DNA of 64,000 nt from Lumbricus rubellus. Lineage: Eukaryota > Annelida > Clitellata > Crassiclitellata > Lumbricidae. The notes under the pieces are model-generated. The model saw only the letters and a program-made list of their open reading frames with translations, ran no database searches and had not been told where the DNA came from. How positions within the stretch are numbered: the first letter of the stretch is position 1; the number at the start of each line of letters is the position of its first letter. Below are positions 1 to 10,590 of the stretch, in pieces. The stretch is taken from the NCBI GenBank assembly GCA_945859605.1, contig OX243816.1, forward strand, positions 42,091,191-42,155,190, given 5' to 3'. The position numbers and the translations under genes were made by a program.

Positions 1-1
1 A

Positions 2-772
2 CCTCCTACTGTAGCAGATGACGGTTTCAACTCCGACAGACCTCTTTGCACCTCGGATGGAAGTAATCTTCAAGCAGATCGTGGTCAAATACGGTTTCAC
101 ATAGACCTGGAAAGATCGAAAGCTAAGCAATACCCTTCACACGCAGTCGAGGATACATTCTCGGATATTTCCACTTCCTCACTGCCCAGACAACCACCGT
201 CGTATTTCGATCCTGAGGGAAAACGTTTGATGAAAACAACATCAACATCATTCGACTACGATCGACATCAGCGTGAAGACCGAACAATGAGAAGGCATCC
301 TCTTCCACCAATCGCAAAAGAGGAAGACGATATCTTCTTCGAAGCCGAAGACGTTCAGAGATTCAAGGTCAGTCATGGAAGCGACCATCGCTCTCAAGAG
401 ACGTCCAGCTTTAAAGCATCGACGTCCAAATCCCGACCAAATAGCGCAACATCCGAAGCCCAAAGTCCGAAATCCCGTACGAGCACCATGACAGCAGAAG
501 CCCAGAGTTCAAAACCCCGAACGAACCACCCCATAGCAGCCGAAAGGAGTTCGGTTGGCGTCCCTGCGAAACCTCCTCTGGTTCGCATCACCAGCAACTT
601 TCGAATGCAGTCAGCCACTGACCTTCCATACGTTAATCCTTCGGTCTCGTCGCAGCCTTCTTACCGCTACTCCTCTCAACCAGCACATGGAGGAAATCGG
701 TCACAGGACCTGCAGGATGCAAGGATGAACAGTCTCGACCGGCAAGGAAGACCAAGAACCTTCCATGAGTAG
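2..772 (+). CDS. C-terminal part of a Ser/Pro-rich, probably disordered protein (5' end off window)
   Basis: One frame is open from base 2 to a TAG at 770-772, about 256 codons, and enters from the left edge, so the start of the gene is not visible. The product is rich in Ser, Arg, Pro, Thr and Gln with no hydrophobic segment and no domain I recognise. A short repeated pattern (SKSRPNSATSEAQSPKSR and then SSKPRT) lies near the middle. Composition and unbiased codon use suit a real exon better than a chance frame. A good splice donor (GGTGAGT, about 796) lies only about 25 nt after the stop, so an intron in the 3' untranslated region is possible. I infer a disordered tail of a larger cytoplasmic or scaffold-type protein; no function can be assigned. 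Confidence 0.6.
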   Translation, partial: PPTVADDGFNSDRPLCTSDGSNLQADRGQIRFHIDLERSKAKQYPSHAVEDTFSDISTSSLPRQPPSYFDPEGKRLMKTTSTSFDYDRHQREDRTMRRHPLPPIAKEEDDIFFEAEDVQRFKVSHGSDHRSQETSSFKASTSKSRPNSATSEAQSPKSRTSTMTAEAQSSKPRTNHPIAAERSSVGVPAKPPLVRITSNFRMQSATDLPYVNPSVSSQPSYRYSSQPAHGGNRSQDLQDARMNSLDRQGRPRTFHE

Positions 773-2676
773 AATCACTACCAGAGATAGAACAGGAGGT
801 GAGTAGCAATTGTTCTGGCTCTGTACAGTTCAGGTACTAAACTAAGATCTTGCACACTGGCAGCTGTTTCATTGATTTTAATTATTTAATTCAGGTGTTT
901 ATATAGCACCTCTTCTAGGAAACTACTCAGAGGTGCTCCCGAATCCAGCACGACCAAAAAGAAGTCTGCTTTAAGTGGTAAGAATGACCATAGCACTTGA
1001 TCATCATTTTAGGCGTCCCGGTAGGCCTACTGTGGACATAGGCTACATGTATACTGGGCAGCAGGAATTTGGTAGACGACAGTTCTTGGCGAACTGTTTT
1101 AATCCGACTGCTCTATCTGCCTGAGGACCACCCTGCCTTCGAACAATAATATTATTATGTAGAGCGACGTACGGGATGGACCTCTTTACTGCCGTCCTGC
1201 TGGATCAGGGTCATGTGTTGAGCCCAATCCTGCCACCTCTGGACCACAGCCCCTCCACGAGGCCACGGCTGCAAGATCGAATTGTCCCTACGTCGGAGAC
1301 CCTAGCGAGGAAAACTTTTTCACAAGGATGCTCTATCTCATTTCAAGGTCACGTAGGCCTAAGCGTAAGTGCAGCTTGAGCAGTTGGTCATAATATAGAA
1401 TATATCTACTTACTTACTTACCTAATTGCTCGCGGGAATAGGTTACCGATTAACCTAGCGTTAATGGCGTGCAGGCCTATCGATTTAAAAAAAAACCCAA
1501 TTCTAATGTAGGTGTTACTTGAAAATGTTTCCACCTTGTTCGCCTTGGTGAGCAGTAAATTATTCTATTATGTTATTTCAGGACTGTACTGTAACAGTAT
1601 TCGTGGTGAAAATGAAGAGCAGTGCGGAGTGTCACACGTCTTGACGATTGTTTCGCTAAAACTTTCTCGCAGGATGTTTCAGTGCAAAAGAACTATCCTA
1701 ATTTCAATGCATATACTAACCTGACTTGAACTGTTTGAACTTTTGCTTGTGTTGAATCCAACTTTTGTAAATGATTTATGTAGCGCCATGACAATTATGC
1801 CACGACAATTATGCCACGACAATAATGCCATGACAATAATGCCGGAAGGTCATTTGAAGGTCACTTCAAGTGAAATTGAACTCAAGACAATAAACGATTG
1901 GAGACCCCATCTTGAAATCTGCTAGATATAATAACAGGAGAAACTAAAACAGCTGAAAGGGAACTAATCTTTGGTTTAGACTTTAGACATTCCTGAACCC
2001 AAGCAACTGACAAGACGATCTGAACTTGACAGCAAATTACACCGTGGAAGCCGCAGAGTCGTTAGTCTCATTTCTACCCAATAATAAACATACTAAAACT
2101 GGTATTTTTCGGAAATTACAGTAGTTGCTTTTTGTCCCATTCATTTGAATAATTATGTCGTTAAAAGGTGTGTAGTTTTTAACATTAATAATCAAGTTTT
2201 ACGAATGTTTGCCAACTATCTCTAACGATGTGGAGACCGACGTAGGCTATGTAGCCAATTTATGGCGGATGATTCATGAATATTTGTGTTGTGCTCAACT
2301 AAACTATAATATTCATTCACTCATTAAGAACAGTTAAATAGCGCCTCACCAGTATTTGTGTGTGACATCCAAAGTCGGTTAAAGGCTACGCAGGTCAAAA
2401 GGGAGGTTGCTACACAGTAGGCCTACCAATCCACTGACTTTTTTGTCTTAAGGTATTCGTCAAGTGAATTTGTCCGCTGCATACTCAGTTTGCATACTTT
2501 TTCAATGTGCTTTTTAAAACGGTCGCTCGCTGTGTCGTAAACTTTCGTATACTATATTAGTGTGAATGTAGCAATTGCAATGCAATTTTGTGTAACTTCG
2601 TCTATCTGACCAAACTTTGTTTATACAGCTTTTCACTCCAACGTTTTATTAGATTGCAAACTCGTCAATATATGCC
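773..2676. other. Noncoding stretch without recognisable gene
   Basis: I see no convincing exon here. It holds scattered low-complexity DNA, a GC-richer patch at 1,160-1,380 that is open on the plus strand for 67 codons but matches nothing I know, and the single tandem-word arm at 1,785-1,845 listed separately. Confidence 0.4.
1785..1845. repeat. Degenerate tandem words ATGCCAYGACAATA, single fold-back arm
   Basis: About four copies of a 14-15 bp word (atgccacgacaattatgcc) follow one another. The style matches the tandem-word arms of the fold-back elements elsewhere in the window, but no inverted partner was found nearby, so it may be a solo arm. Confidence 0.5.
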
Positions 2677-3385
2677 CAGTGGCGTCACTAGGGACTCGGA
2701 GGCCCCTAGACAAAATATGAAGGTGGGTCCTCTCCCTACGGTACTTATTTAAATGTATTATTACTTATTAATTTACTGAAATGCTGATGTAAACCGTATA
2801 TGAACAAGATACAAGTACAAATTACAGTAAACTGTAAGTTCCTAACAAGGTTGAAATGCCAATTATGACATTTGCGACTGAAGTTAAGTAGGCTGGCCTT
2901 AACGGCCTATGTGAGGTGTGATTGAAGTCCTTTGCTATAGTGTGAAGTCATTCAGTCAAAACTCACAACTCTTTTTCCTTGCCTTAATGTTTGCAAATTT
3001 GTCCACAAGTGTGTCCAGATCAAGCTGCCTGGCTGCTTCGTTTTCAATACTGATCAGCGCCAAACTGTCAACACCATGCAAATGCAATGACGTCATTTCC
3101 GGGACCGGAAGTTATCACTAATTAAACATTAGTGCTGTGCTCTGCTGGAGCTGGGTGTCTCCGACTCGTCGCGTCGTGTCGGGTTGACGGAACTTGACGT
3201 GGTCTCGGGTAACCGTACTGAGAGTCTGACACGGTATCGTCTACTTAGTCTACAACTACAATATTTATTTACCATATTTTTTGGAGTCTTGCAAACTCGG
3301 GGTCCCCAGAGCACTCGGGGGTCCCAGAGCACTCGGGGGCCTCTAGACTTTGTCTTACCCAGTCTACCCTATTGTTACGCCACTG
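2677..3385. mobile_element. Non-autonomous hAT-type element, TSD TATATGCC
   Basis: The element starts CAGTGGCGTCAC and ends GTTACGCCACTG, which are inverted copies. The 8-bp sequence TATATGCC occurs immediately outside both ends (2,669-2,676 and 3,386-3,393). Eight-bp target duplication and a CAGTGGCG terminus are hAT hallmarks. No transposase frame is present in the 709 bp, so it must have moved in trans. Confidence 0.85.
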
Positions 3386-3569
3386 TATATGCCCTAACGT
3401 AAGTCGACACTCTCAACTAGACTCGTAAACGTGTCTGGCATTTGTTAATCACGCCTTAGAGAGGTTTACGGATGTTGTTCAAAGATTGGCAATTTGAAAG
3501 AAATGTAAGCGATTGGAGGACGCCTGTTTGGAGCTTAGATGGTATAGAATCTATAGATGGTAAGACAGC

Positions 3570-4745
3570 TTCAGTATGAGATTCGCAAGAAAGTAAGTAA
3601 GTTGAGACTGAAAATAATCTGATAAATCCAGACGCAATGGACGTACCCGGACCAAAGACAGTAAGCGACCTTTATTTATCACGCAGAGGCAATAGGACTT
3701 GGACTTCAACTTTGGACAATCCGTCTGACACAACACAACGCTCGTGAATACCTTGACGCCCTCCGTGCGCTTATAGGTTACCAGAAGCGCTTAAGAAATT
3801 TGTAGACTAAGTTTGGCCTACAAATAATTACTAACTGCTATTAATTCGAAAGACTTCATAATTGTTGTCCTCTAGACTCGAATCTCAGACACAGCACAGC
3901 AAACAACGAACAGAAAAATCATTGAAATCTATATAGCCTAAAAAAGAGGAAACTGTATGTGTCTGTTTGACCGGGATGCATTTCCACAGCTTTTGAGCTT
4001 TTCACTTGAAACCTTCACTACTGTGTCGATCTCGGTTTGAGACACTACGTGGGGGTGGGGGTGAATCTCTCCGACCATGGTACCATGGTGGGAGGGGGCA
4101 AAAACCGAAATTTTTGCGCATTGTGTGTTTCTGTGTCACTGGCATGTAGGCTACACTCTGTGCTTTTTACACAGCATTTTTGCAGATTGGGCATGTATGA
4201 CTGTATGTTTCACTTGCATTTCCACATTTTGTTCAGCTATTAGCTCCAGCGAGAGAGAGAGAGAGAGACGGAGGGAGGGAGGGACGGACACGGATGGAGG
4301 GACGGACGGATGGACGGTGGGATGGAGGGGTGGAGGAACGGAGGAACGGCGGAACGGAGGAAGAGAGCGAATGGGACGAAGTGAGGTTGGGGAAGTAGTG
4401 GGATTGGCCGGGATCGGGGCGAATCCTAAAATTCCCGGGACACGCCGGGTATCCCAGCTAGTGCATAAAAATTTAATTTAAGTTTAAATATATAATATAT
4501 ATTAATATGAAAAGCTAATCCGCTTTTTATAATCTCTGAAAGTTGCTCATTGTTGGATTCGACGCTGCATGGCAGTTCTTGCGAACGAAGACGGTTTGGT
4601 TAAGTTGAAAAGTACGTTTAGCCTATAATAATTCAAGTTGCGAATCGATGAAATGAAGAGGATTCTGACTCGCAGTTCCGTTCATCGGAAGAACTAAGCT
4701 GGAAAACAGAAAGAACGTTTTGCACTATCTAAAGTTCAAGACTTA
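3570..4745 (+). repeat. Downstream flank of locus A, paralogous to 19.80-21.75 kb
   Basis: Three blocks match the region downstream of the second cystine-knot gene: 3,575-3,740 (gcaagaaagtaagtaagttg through the ggacaatccgtctgac end), 3,870-3,930 (cagacacagcacagcaaac) and 4,530-4,720 (gcatggcagttcttgcgaac). Order and orientation agree. The copy at 19.8 kb is broken by a separate inverted-repeat element, and this copy by the purine-rich repeat at 4,245-4,475. Both copies of the first block are open on the minus strand for about 60 codons with similar peptides, but I would not call a gene. Confidence 0.75.
4245..4475. repeat. Purine-rich repeat ending in CCCGGCGT...CCCAGCTAGT
   Basis: A long GA/GGA-rich run is followed by a conserved end that reads, on the minus strand, ACTAGCTGGGATACCCGGCG. 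The same end (ACTAGCTGTACCCGGCCACG) begins a second copy at 31,825, followed by a pyrimidine-rich run, so the two are opposite-strand members of one interspersed family. Terminal words of this kind occur in invertebrate retroposons; the class is not certain. Confidence 0.5.
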
Positions 4746-4820
4746 CATCGTGGCCCATAGGGTATGCGCCATTATTGAAATAATGTTCTCACTCATTTCG
4801 CCTGCTGCTGCTACCAGCAC

Positions 4821-4934
4821 TATCACCACCACCACAACGACCACAACCACCACCTCCACCACCACTACTACTATTATACTTTTTCTACTACTCTTAATAC
4901 TACTTGAACAACTATATCAGCCCACCCACTGTTT

Positions 4935-4966
<32 letters not shown>

Positions 4967-5042
4967 TATTTATTTATATTTTTTCGCCCCGAGGTATACA
5001 GGATCCCTCAGGGACTTATCTACCGCGTAATATAAAATCACA

Positions 5043-5084
<42 letters not shown>

Positions 5085-5095
5085 CAGTATATCAA
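4821..5095. repeat. Trinucleotide arrays (ACC)n and (TTA)n
   Basis: (CCA/ACC)n-type DNA is followed by two (TTA)n runs at about 4,938-4,970 and 5,044-5,085. Between them lies a piece (cgaggtatacaggatccctc) that recurs next to other LINE tails in the window. Confidence 0.8.
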
Positions 5096-5132
5096 GTGGC
5101 TGATGAGTGTCAAGAAGGATGCGTCATCGCAT

Positions 5133-5219
5133 TCACAGCTCGGGGAGCGGTGGCAATGTTCCGGAGAGGCAGATGGCATTCCCTCGTTGTAGAGCCACCG
5201 AGATCCGCTGGAACATTGT
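5133..5219 (-). pseudogene. Fragment of LINE C-terminal coding end
   Basis: On the minus strand this reads FQRISVALQRGNAICLSGTL, a diverged copy of the FQRxSxxxQRFNAVAFRGSF peptide coded by better copies at 6.2, 6.85 and 7.2 kb. A (TTA)n array abuts it. It is a short, 5'-truncated relic. Confidence 0.6.
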
Positions 5220-5220
5220 C

Positions 5221-5313
<93 letters not shown>

Positions 5314-5421
5314 TTATTTTTATTATTATTAATATTATTATTATTATTATTATTGTTGTTGTTGTTGTTGTTGTTATTGTTATTATTATTATTACTACTA
5401 CTACTACTACTATTATTATAA
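5220..5421. repeat. (TTA)n/(TTG)n microsatellite
   Basis: About 200 bp of TTA repeats with a TTG block and a CTA block. It accounts for the apparent poly-Leu, poly-Ile, poly-Asn and poly-Tyr frames on both strands, which are not genes. Confidence 0.95.
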
Positions 5422-5482
5422 ACAATCATTTATTACACAAAACAATATCCGGAGATATAAAAAAAAAATAATGTCGAAGCAG

Positions 5483-5970
5483 GACGTTTTGGTGCCACCG
5501 TTTTGGCGCCGGACGTTTTGGCGCCGCCGTTTTGGCGCGACCGTTTTGGCGCCGAACGTTTTGGCGCCGGAATTTTTTCCACCCTCGTTCTAGAGTATAA
5601 AAATTACGATATTGTAGTTAATCGTAGGAGGTTCATTTACGCACATTTTGAGGTAAATTTTGTAATAATATTCTACACCATTCAAAAGTTATGCCCGAAA
5701 TAGCTAAGAATATATGTATAAGACATGCGTCGTGAGGGTCGGTTAGAGTCAGGTTAGGCGTCGTGAGGGTCGGTTAGGGCTAGGCATAGGTTTATTGTAG
5801 TCATTCGGTCCCCGTATAGGGTACAGGTTACGTTTAATTATTACACCACTGAATGAAACTTGAAAAATAAATATTACACTTCGTACTGATGTATTTGTAA
5901 ACTGAACCGAAAATAAGCTGCCGAGATCAATTTTTATATGGGCGCCAAAACGGCGGCGCCAAAACGGGTG
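5483..5970. mobile_element. Fold-back element, tandem-word arms (GTTTTGGCGCC)
   Basis: The left arm (5,483-5,571) has six or seven degenerate copies of CGTTTTGGCGCCG. The right arm (5,940-5,967) has the inverted form GGCGCCAAAACGG. The interior at 5,728-5,790 carries CGTCGTGAGGGTCGGTTAGG repeats that also form the large array at 20.44-20.88 kb. No coding capacity is seen. Confidence 0.7.
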
Positions 5971-6221
5971 ATTCCATCAGGTCTCTTGCCGTCCGATCTT
6001 ACCAGACCCTGAGGTTCCTTGGCCGCCGGGTATCCAGCTTTGATTAGAGCGCGGTAGATCAAGTCGTTCAGCGTACCATGGCGAGCCATTATTATTATTA
6101 TTATTAGCCTACTATTATTATTTTATTTTTTTTATTTTTATTTTTTTTACCCGAGGTATCAATGATCCCTCGGGATTTCAAAAAATTATCCGGAGACTTA
6201 AAAAATTGTATTCTGGAACGG

Positions 6222-6419
6222 CTAGAACTCGTCAAGATCAGGCGAAGCAAAGGTGCCTTGGAATGCAATGGCGTTGAAACGTTGGATTAAAATGGCAATG
6301 CGCTGGAAAAGATAACTGGTTTCCCTCGTGTCACCGGTTTTACGAGCTAGACAGCGCCCCAACTCAGTGATGAAACATAGACCACTGCTGTTGATTGGGC
6401 CAAGAGTCTCAATTGCCAA
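6222..6419 (-). pseudogene. LINE C-terminal end, 5'-truncated copy
   Basis: The minus-strand peptide contains ETLGPINSSGLCFI, then a basic stretch and FQRIAILIQRFNAIAFQGTF. It aligns along its whole length with the copies at 6.85 and 7.2 kb. I recall similar tails ending reverse-transcriptase proteins of invertebrate LINEs, but that assignment is from memory of the family. The downstream sequence runs into CTCCGGATAA, a CGAGGGATC motif and an A/T-rich (TAA)n tail, as expected for a LINE 3' end. Confidence 0.65.
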
Positions 6420-6642
6420 CGGGACTATTATTATTATTTTTATTATTATTATTATTATAAATTAGCGCCCGAGGTAGTAAGGATCCCTCGGGCTGTAAAA
6501 GTGTAAAATAATAAAATCAGGTTATAGGTTCTCGTCTCCCACGTAGTGCTCAAAAGTGCCTCTGAATGCCACGGCCACTGCCTTTGTTATTTTTATTATT
6601 ATTATTATTATTATTATTTTTTTATTTAAAATTTCGATATTA

Positions 6643-6771
<129 letters not shown>

Positions 6772-6849
6772 GAAATTATCCGAAGTAGTACAATTCACAA
6801 AAGCAAATAAGGCAACGAATAGTGTATATAAAGACTATGGAATCAGCAG

Positions 6850-7110
6850 TCAATCTGATAGCTGTGGCTTCTTCTCGATTGTGCCCCTGCAAGCAACAGC
6901 GTTGAATCGTTGGATGCAAACTGAAATCCGTTGGAACAGATAGCTTGACTCTTTGGGGTCTCCAGTGAGTTGAGTCAGGAGACGCCCCAAAACCTTCAGA
7001 AGCTTCAATCCATCGATGTTGATTGGGCCCATGGTCTCGAAAGCCAGTGGAACAAAGAGATAGGTGGCCATAAGATGATTGTACTTATCGACCTTCCTGG
7101 TAGCCGCCAC
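6850..7110 (-). pseudogene. LINE C-terminal end, 5'-truncated copy
   Basis: The frame gives VPLAFETMGPINIDGLKLL, then LGRLLTQLTGD, then FQRISVCIQRFNAVACRGT. It is one of five related fragments in the window. It is cut at its 5' end by a (TTC)n/(TTA)n array, which is the tail of the next copy, so the fragments stand in tandem, each inserted at or into the tail of another. Confidence 0.7.
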
Positions 7111-7164
7111 TTCTTCTTCTTCTTCTTCTTCTTCTTATTATTATTATTATTATTATTATTATTG
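7110..7164. repeat. (CTT)n then (TTA)n array
   Basis: A short compound microsatellite sits at the 3' boundary of the LINE copy at 7,225-7,440, read on the minus strand. Confidence 0.9.
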
Positions 7165-7224
7165 TTTATTACTTTTTAAGATTATTATTATAACATTTCA
7201 TTTAACAGATGGGTCCGGAATTAG

Positions 7225-7440
7225 TCAGGCCTCGTCTTCAGGGTTTGAACAGAAAGAGCCTCGGAAGGCCACGGCATTAAAGCGCTGGATTGAAATCGAC
7301 AAACGCTGGAAGAGAAAGCAAGTTTCTCTAGACTCCCTTGAAAATTCGGAAATACGCCTTCCTAAATCTTTGAGGAAAACAAGACCGCTTTCGTTGATTG
7401 GACCAAGGGTCTCGAAGGCCAGCGGCACAAATAAGTAGGT
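7225..7440 (-). pseudogene. LINE C-terminal end, best preserved copy
   Basis: The minus-strand peptide reads PLAFETLGPINESGLVFLKD, LGRRISEFSRESRETCFL and FQRLSISIQRFNAVAFRGSF before its stop. The open frame continues upstream to about 7,440 without an obvious start, so it is the end of a longer protein. It is the most intact member here and useful as the query for the family. Confidence 0.7.
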
Positions 7441-7512
7441 TTTGGATAGTTCACTGTACTTCGCATTCTTTCTGGTGGCAGCCAGCTCAGCCGCCGCTCC
7501 AGCTGCGCCCGA

Positions 7513-7514
<2 letters not shown>

Positions 7515-7548
<34 letters not shown>

Positions 7549-7549
7549 G

Positions 7550-7588
<39 letters not shown>

Positions 7589-7590
7589 TA
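7515..7590. repeat. (TTA)n microsatellite
   Basis: TTA repeats with one TGA interruption. They abut a SINE-like fragment to the right. Confidence 0.9.
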
Positions 7591-7690
7591 CGAGTGAAGA
7601 ATTTGCTCAAGGTCCCTACGCGGTGGCTTGAGCTTTGAGGTGGATTCGAACCTGGAACCCTACGGCTCTAAGGCACCTAACCCACCACTA
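7590..7690 (-). mobile_element. tRNA-derived SINE, partial head, minus strand
   Basis: The reverse complement has a B-box-like GGTTCGAATCCACC and the downstream GGGACCTTGAGCAAATTCTT, which match the full SINE at 14,463-14,690. The distal part is missing. Confidence 0.65.
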
Positions 7691-7762
7691 AAGTTAGTAA
7701 AGTACCGCATACTACTACCGCATACTACTATTAGTCTTGGTTCGGCGCTGCTTTGAGGAGCC

Positions 7763-8035
7763 AAACGGTTCCTGCACCAGCTAATATTTTTTTCAACGTC
7801 AATAGCGAAACGCATCCTCTGTCATTCTATGCAGGCGAGCCGGATCTCTGGCTGCGATCTGGAATGAGCTCCCTGTTATCCTTCGTCAAATACCTATTGG
7901 CCTTTCTACTACTTCATTTCTTTCTCTTCTCAGGACTGTCTTATTCAACCGGAGTTGGACTCGGAGCGCTCCTGAGTAGTAACCTTGAAGGAGCGCTATA
8001 TAAAATTCTCAGTAAATAAATAAAAATTAGTATTA
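7763..8035 (+). mobile_element. Chimeric retroposed segment: inverted copy of the gene A splice junction joined to a LINE 3' end
   Basis: Bases 7,766-7,850 are the reverse complement of 8,416-8,505, that is, the intron end, splice acceptor and first bases of the gene A CTCK exon. They join directly to plus-strand sequence LWLRSGMSSLLSFVKYLLAF, a LINE-type C-terminal end, then GGAGCGCT...GGAGCGCTATATAAA and an A-rich tail. The same LINE tail occurs at 22.12-22.18 kb without the gene piece. This looks like a template switch or a rearranged insertion. Confidence 0.55.
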
Positions 8036-8090
8036 TTATTTGCAAATATATACATAAGCATTAGTATAATTGTTATGATCAAATACATAC

Positions 8091-8426
8091 TTGCTTGAAC
8101 AATCTCACTTTCGCAGACTTTGCATTGGCAGTAGTTGTATGACGTATACGTGATGCTGTGTTCAGTAATGTCACTTTTTCCCGCTTCATGGCACTTAACC
8201 ATGACCGTCTTAAGGTCTCCTGATCCGCTGCAGCAGTAACACCAATCTGGACGACCAACGGTCCGGCGGTCGAAATAGAGATTTGAGACGAGCCGATTTG
8301 CGCACACACCATTGCATATCAATATGTTGAAGTTTTCGATTAGTTGGCAGTCGATTTTCAAGCTTACCAACATTGCCTGCATAGAAACGGATGTCAGTTC
8401 GCACGGGATCGGGAGATCCGGCTCGC
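8091..8426 (-). CDS. Gene A, C-terminal cystine-knot (CTCK) exon of a secreted protein
   Basis: After an acceptor at TTCTATGCAG (exon base 8,426, phase 1) the frame codes about 110 residues with the cysteine pattern of VWF/mucin-type CTCK domains: an early Cys, CQLIENFNILICNGVC (matching the C...C-x-G-x-C core), then WCYCC, VMVKC, and YCQCKVC at the end. The family forms a cystine knot and commonly dimerises through extra cysteines. The exon joins in phase to the signal-peptide exon at 10,481-10,544, giving a small two-exon secreted protein. The end is uncertain: a donor (GTATGT) at 8,090 would end it in phase 1, or the frame reads on through a hydrophobic stretch to a stop at 7,996. A paralogue lies at 23,157-23,497. 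Bursicon, norrin or glycoprotein-hormone-like ligands share the fold, but the spacing is nearer VWF. Confidence 0.75.
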
Positions 8427-9114
8427 CTGCATAGAATGACAGAAGATGCGTTTCGCTATTGACGTTGAAAAAAATATTAGCTGGTGCAGGAACCGTTTGG
8501 CTCCAGGCCGAAAATGGTCCAGGAGGTACTTGGTTCTCGTTAGGGCAGTTCCTAAATCACGGCCAAAAAGTGAAAAACTCACGGCATACTTTTGAAAAAA
8601 TCCAACAATTCACGGCACTGTGATTCTCCGTGATTTTTCACATTTTCAGCACTTTTGTGTAAAAACACGTTAAAAATGGTTCCATAAACGAGTATTTATG
8701 AATGAGTCTTCCCTTGTCAGCGTCGTCATTCACTCCCCAAAACAGAAATTCTTAAATTAATTTAATGGTTCCGCGCTGTTTTTGGTCGTCGGCGCAATTT
8801 TTGCAGTGAATTCGTGATTTAGGGACTGCCCTAGTTCTCGTCCATGAAACTGTTGCCTCTAGAAATACAATTATATAACTTTCCCATTGAAACTGATTTT
8901 CTGCCGTCTCGCCCATTGAGATCGTATTCTATTTCAATTACTCTAGCCGCTACATAAAATATATAGCCTACGGCAACTGTTTGCTTATTATTTTATAATA
9001 TTAGTCTACAACAGACTCTACTGTACGCTGGCGTAGCATGAAATGCAAACGCTAAATAATAGGCCTAAATAATAGGGCCATGGGCGCCCGCACATAGTGG
9101 CATGGAGATGATGA

Positions 9115-9275
9115 CTTGGCGCCCCCCCCCCCCCCGTAAGGACCTTGGGCAAGTCCTTCACTCACAATTGCTCAGCGCTTCGGCGTGAAACTCCGATGCA
9201 GTGTCCGCTCTGCATTCGGGAGCGCCTCTGAGCAGTTAGAGCTTGAAGGGGCGCTATAACAAGTGCACATACAAA
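9115..9275 (+). mobile_element. tRNA-derived SINE, tail portion
   Basis: From GTAAGGACCTTGGGCAAGTC through CTCCGATGCAGTGTCCGCTC to GAAGGGGCGCTATAACAAGT it matches the body of the SINE at 14,463-14,690. The tRNA-like head is replaced by a poly-C run. Confidence 0.75.
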
Positions 9276-10012
9276 CAAACAAACAAACTTGTGAATAATC
9301 TGGAGCTTTGCTATCGGCTTTCGAGTGGCGCTTTAGAGGTTTATAAATTATTCATTCATTCAATGAACTTAAAATATTACACCGCCGCTTCATGAACCCA
9401 CTTTTCACATCTACTTTTTATTTTTAGCAAATTTCTTCGCACTAACGAAACTATTCATATTAAACCTTAGGCCTATACACAAAATAAAACTGAAAAATTT
9501 GCATTAAGAAACCTCAATGAAAATACTCGTGCTCTTAATTTCCAGCTTTGCATTTTTCAAGCCCTTGCTACTAAAACATTTACAGTTACTCTGGTCATCG
9601 AAAATATTTGCCCCACCATCCCCCCGCTGAAAAATTTCTGCGGGCGCCCATGAATAGGGCCTACAACTACACAATGCGTGTTAGTACGCTTGGACTTTAG
9701 GATAACCTTAAGCAGACGCAACTGGTAGTAACAGCTTCGCATAGCAGGTTTATAATGCAGAGTGACAGCTAGCTATGGGTCCAAAATAATAACAAGGTTC
9801 CGCACAACAGGTGAGAAAGTAATAAGAGAAAACTCTAATGCTAAGGCTCTCATGTCTATTTTTGCTAGTTGTTGACGTGTCCCAAGCTAGATATAATTAT
9901 TACGTCTTGGTATGGTTCAGTCGCAAACGGTTAGAGGACATCCAGGCCTCCAGTGTTCAATGGCCATGCAAATTTATCGAATCGCAGCGGCAGCTGCAGA
10001 TGCTGAGCAGTG

Positions 10013-10437
10013 AACATACATACATACATACATACATACATACATACATACATACATACATACATACATACATACATACATACATACATACATACATACA
10101 TACATACATACATACATACATACATACATACATACATACATACATGCATGCATGCATGCATGCATGCATGCATGCATGCATGCATGCATGCATGCATGCA
10201 TACATACATACATACATACATACATACATACATACATACATACATACATACATACATACATACATACATACATACATACATACATACATACATACATACA
10301 TACATACATACATACATACATACATACATACATACATACATACATACATACATACATACATACATACATACATACATACATACATACATACATACATACA
10401 GTCATACATACATACATACATACATACATACATACAA
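10013..10437. repeat. (CATA)n/(CATG)n tetranucleotide array in gene A intron
   Basis: About 425 bp of CATA with a central block of about 56 bp of CATG. It lies some 40 bp downstream (in transcription) of the gene A signal-peptide exon. A (CATA)n array is in the same place next to the gene B signal exon, so it predates the locus duplication. The long IHTYIHTY and MYVCMYVC frames are artefacts of it. Confidence 0.95.
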
Positions 10438-10480
10438 GCATATACACAAATCATTCACGTGATATAGTTCACTGACTTAC

Positions 10481-10544
10481 CAATTGCGACCAGCAGGGGG
10501 CAGAACACGAGTATCAAGATTGGCTTCATCTGAAACATTATCAT
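10481..10544 (-). CDS. Gene A, signal-peptide exon
   Basis: The exon codes MIMFQMKPILILVFCPLLVA and one more residue, then a phase 1 donor (ATTG|GTAAGT). A short basic start, a hydrophobic core and small residues at the end make a good signal peptide. The homologous exon of gene B (51,533-51,593) starts MMFQMKVFFILTFGLLLV, which supports both. I chose the ATG at 10,544; one two codons further in (10,538) is aligned with gene B and is equally possible. It joins in phase to the CTCK exon at 8,426. Confidence 0.75.
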
Positions 10545-10590
10545 GTGATGTGTGTGCGTTTATACAAAAGTCATACAAAGAAGTTAAAAA
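10545..10590 (-). promoter_or_regulatory. Candidate core promoter of gene A
   Basis: Upstream of the ATG the minus strand has TTTGTATAAACG followed by ACACACATCACATGAT. The gene B copy has TTTGCATAAATG and ACACACATCACACGAT at the same distance, plus TTTATAATAA further up. A TATA-like box conserved between paralogues suggests a short 5' leader; start sites are not known. Confidence 0.35.

Noticed and set aside
9838..9960. Plus-strand frame beginning MLRLSCLFLLVVDVSQA as a secreted protein
   Set aside because: The start resembles a signal peptide, but the frame leads straight into the CATA array and no splice partner or paralogue was found.
9838..10475. Long frames coding IHTYIHTY and MYVCMYVC on both strands
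   Set aside because: They are pure translations of the (CATA)n array and are open in several frames at once.
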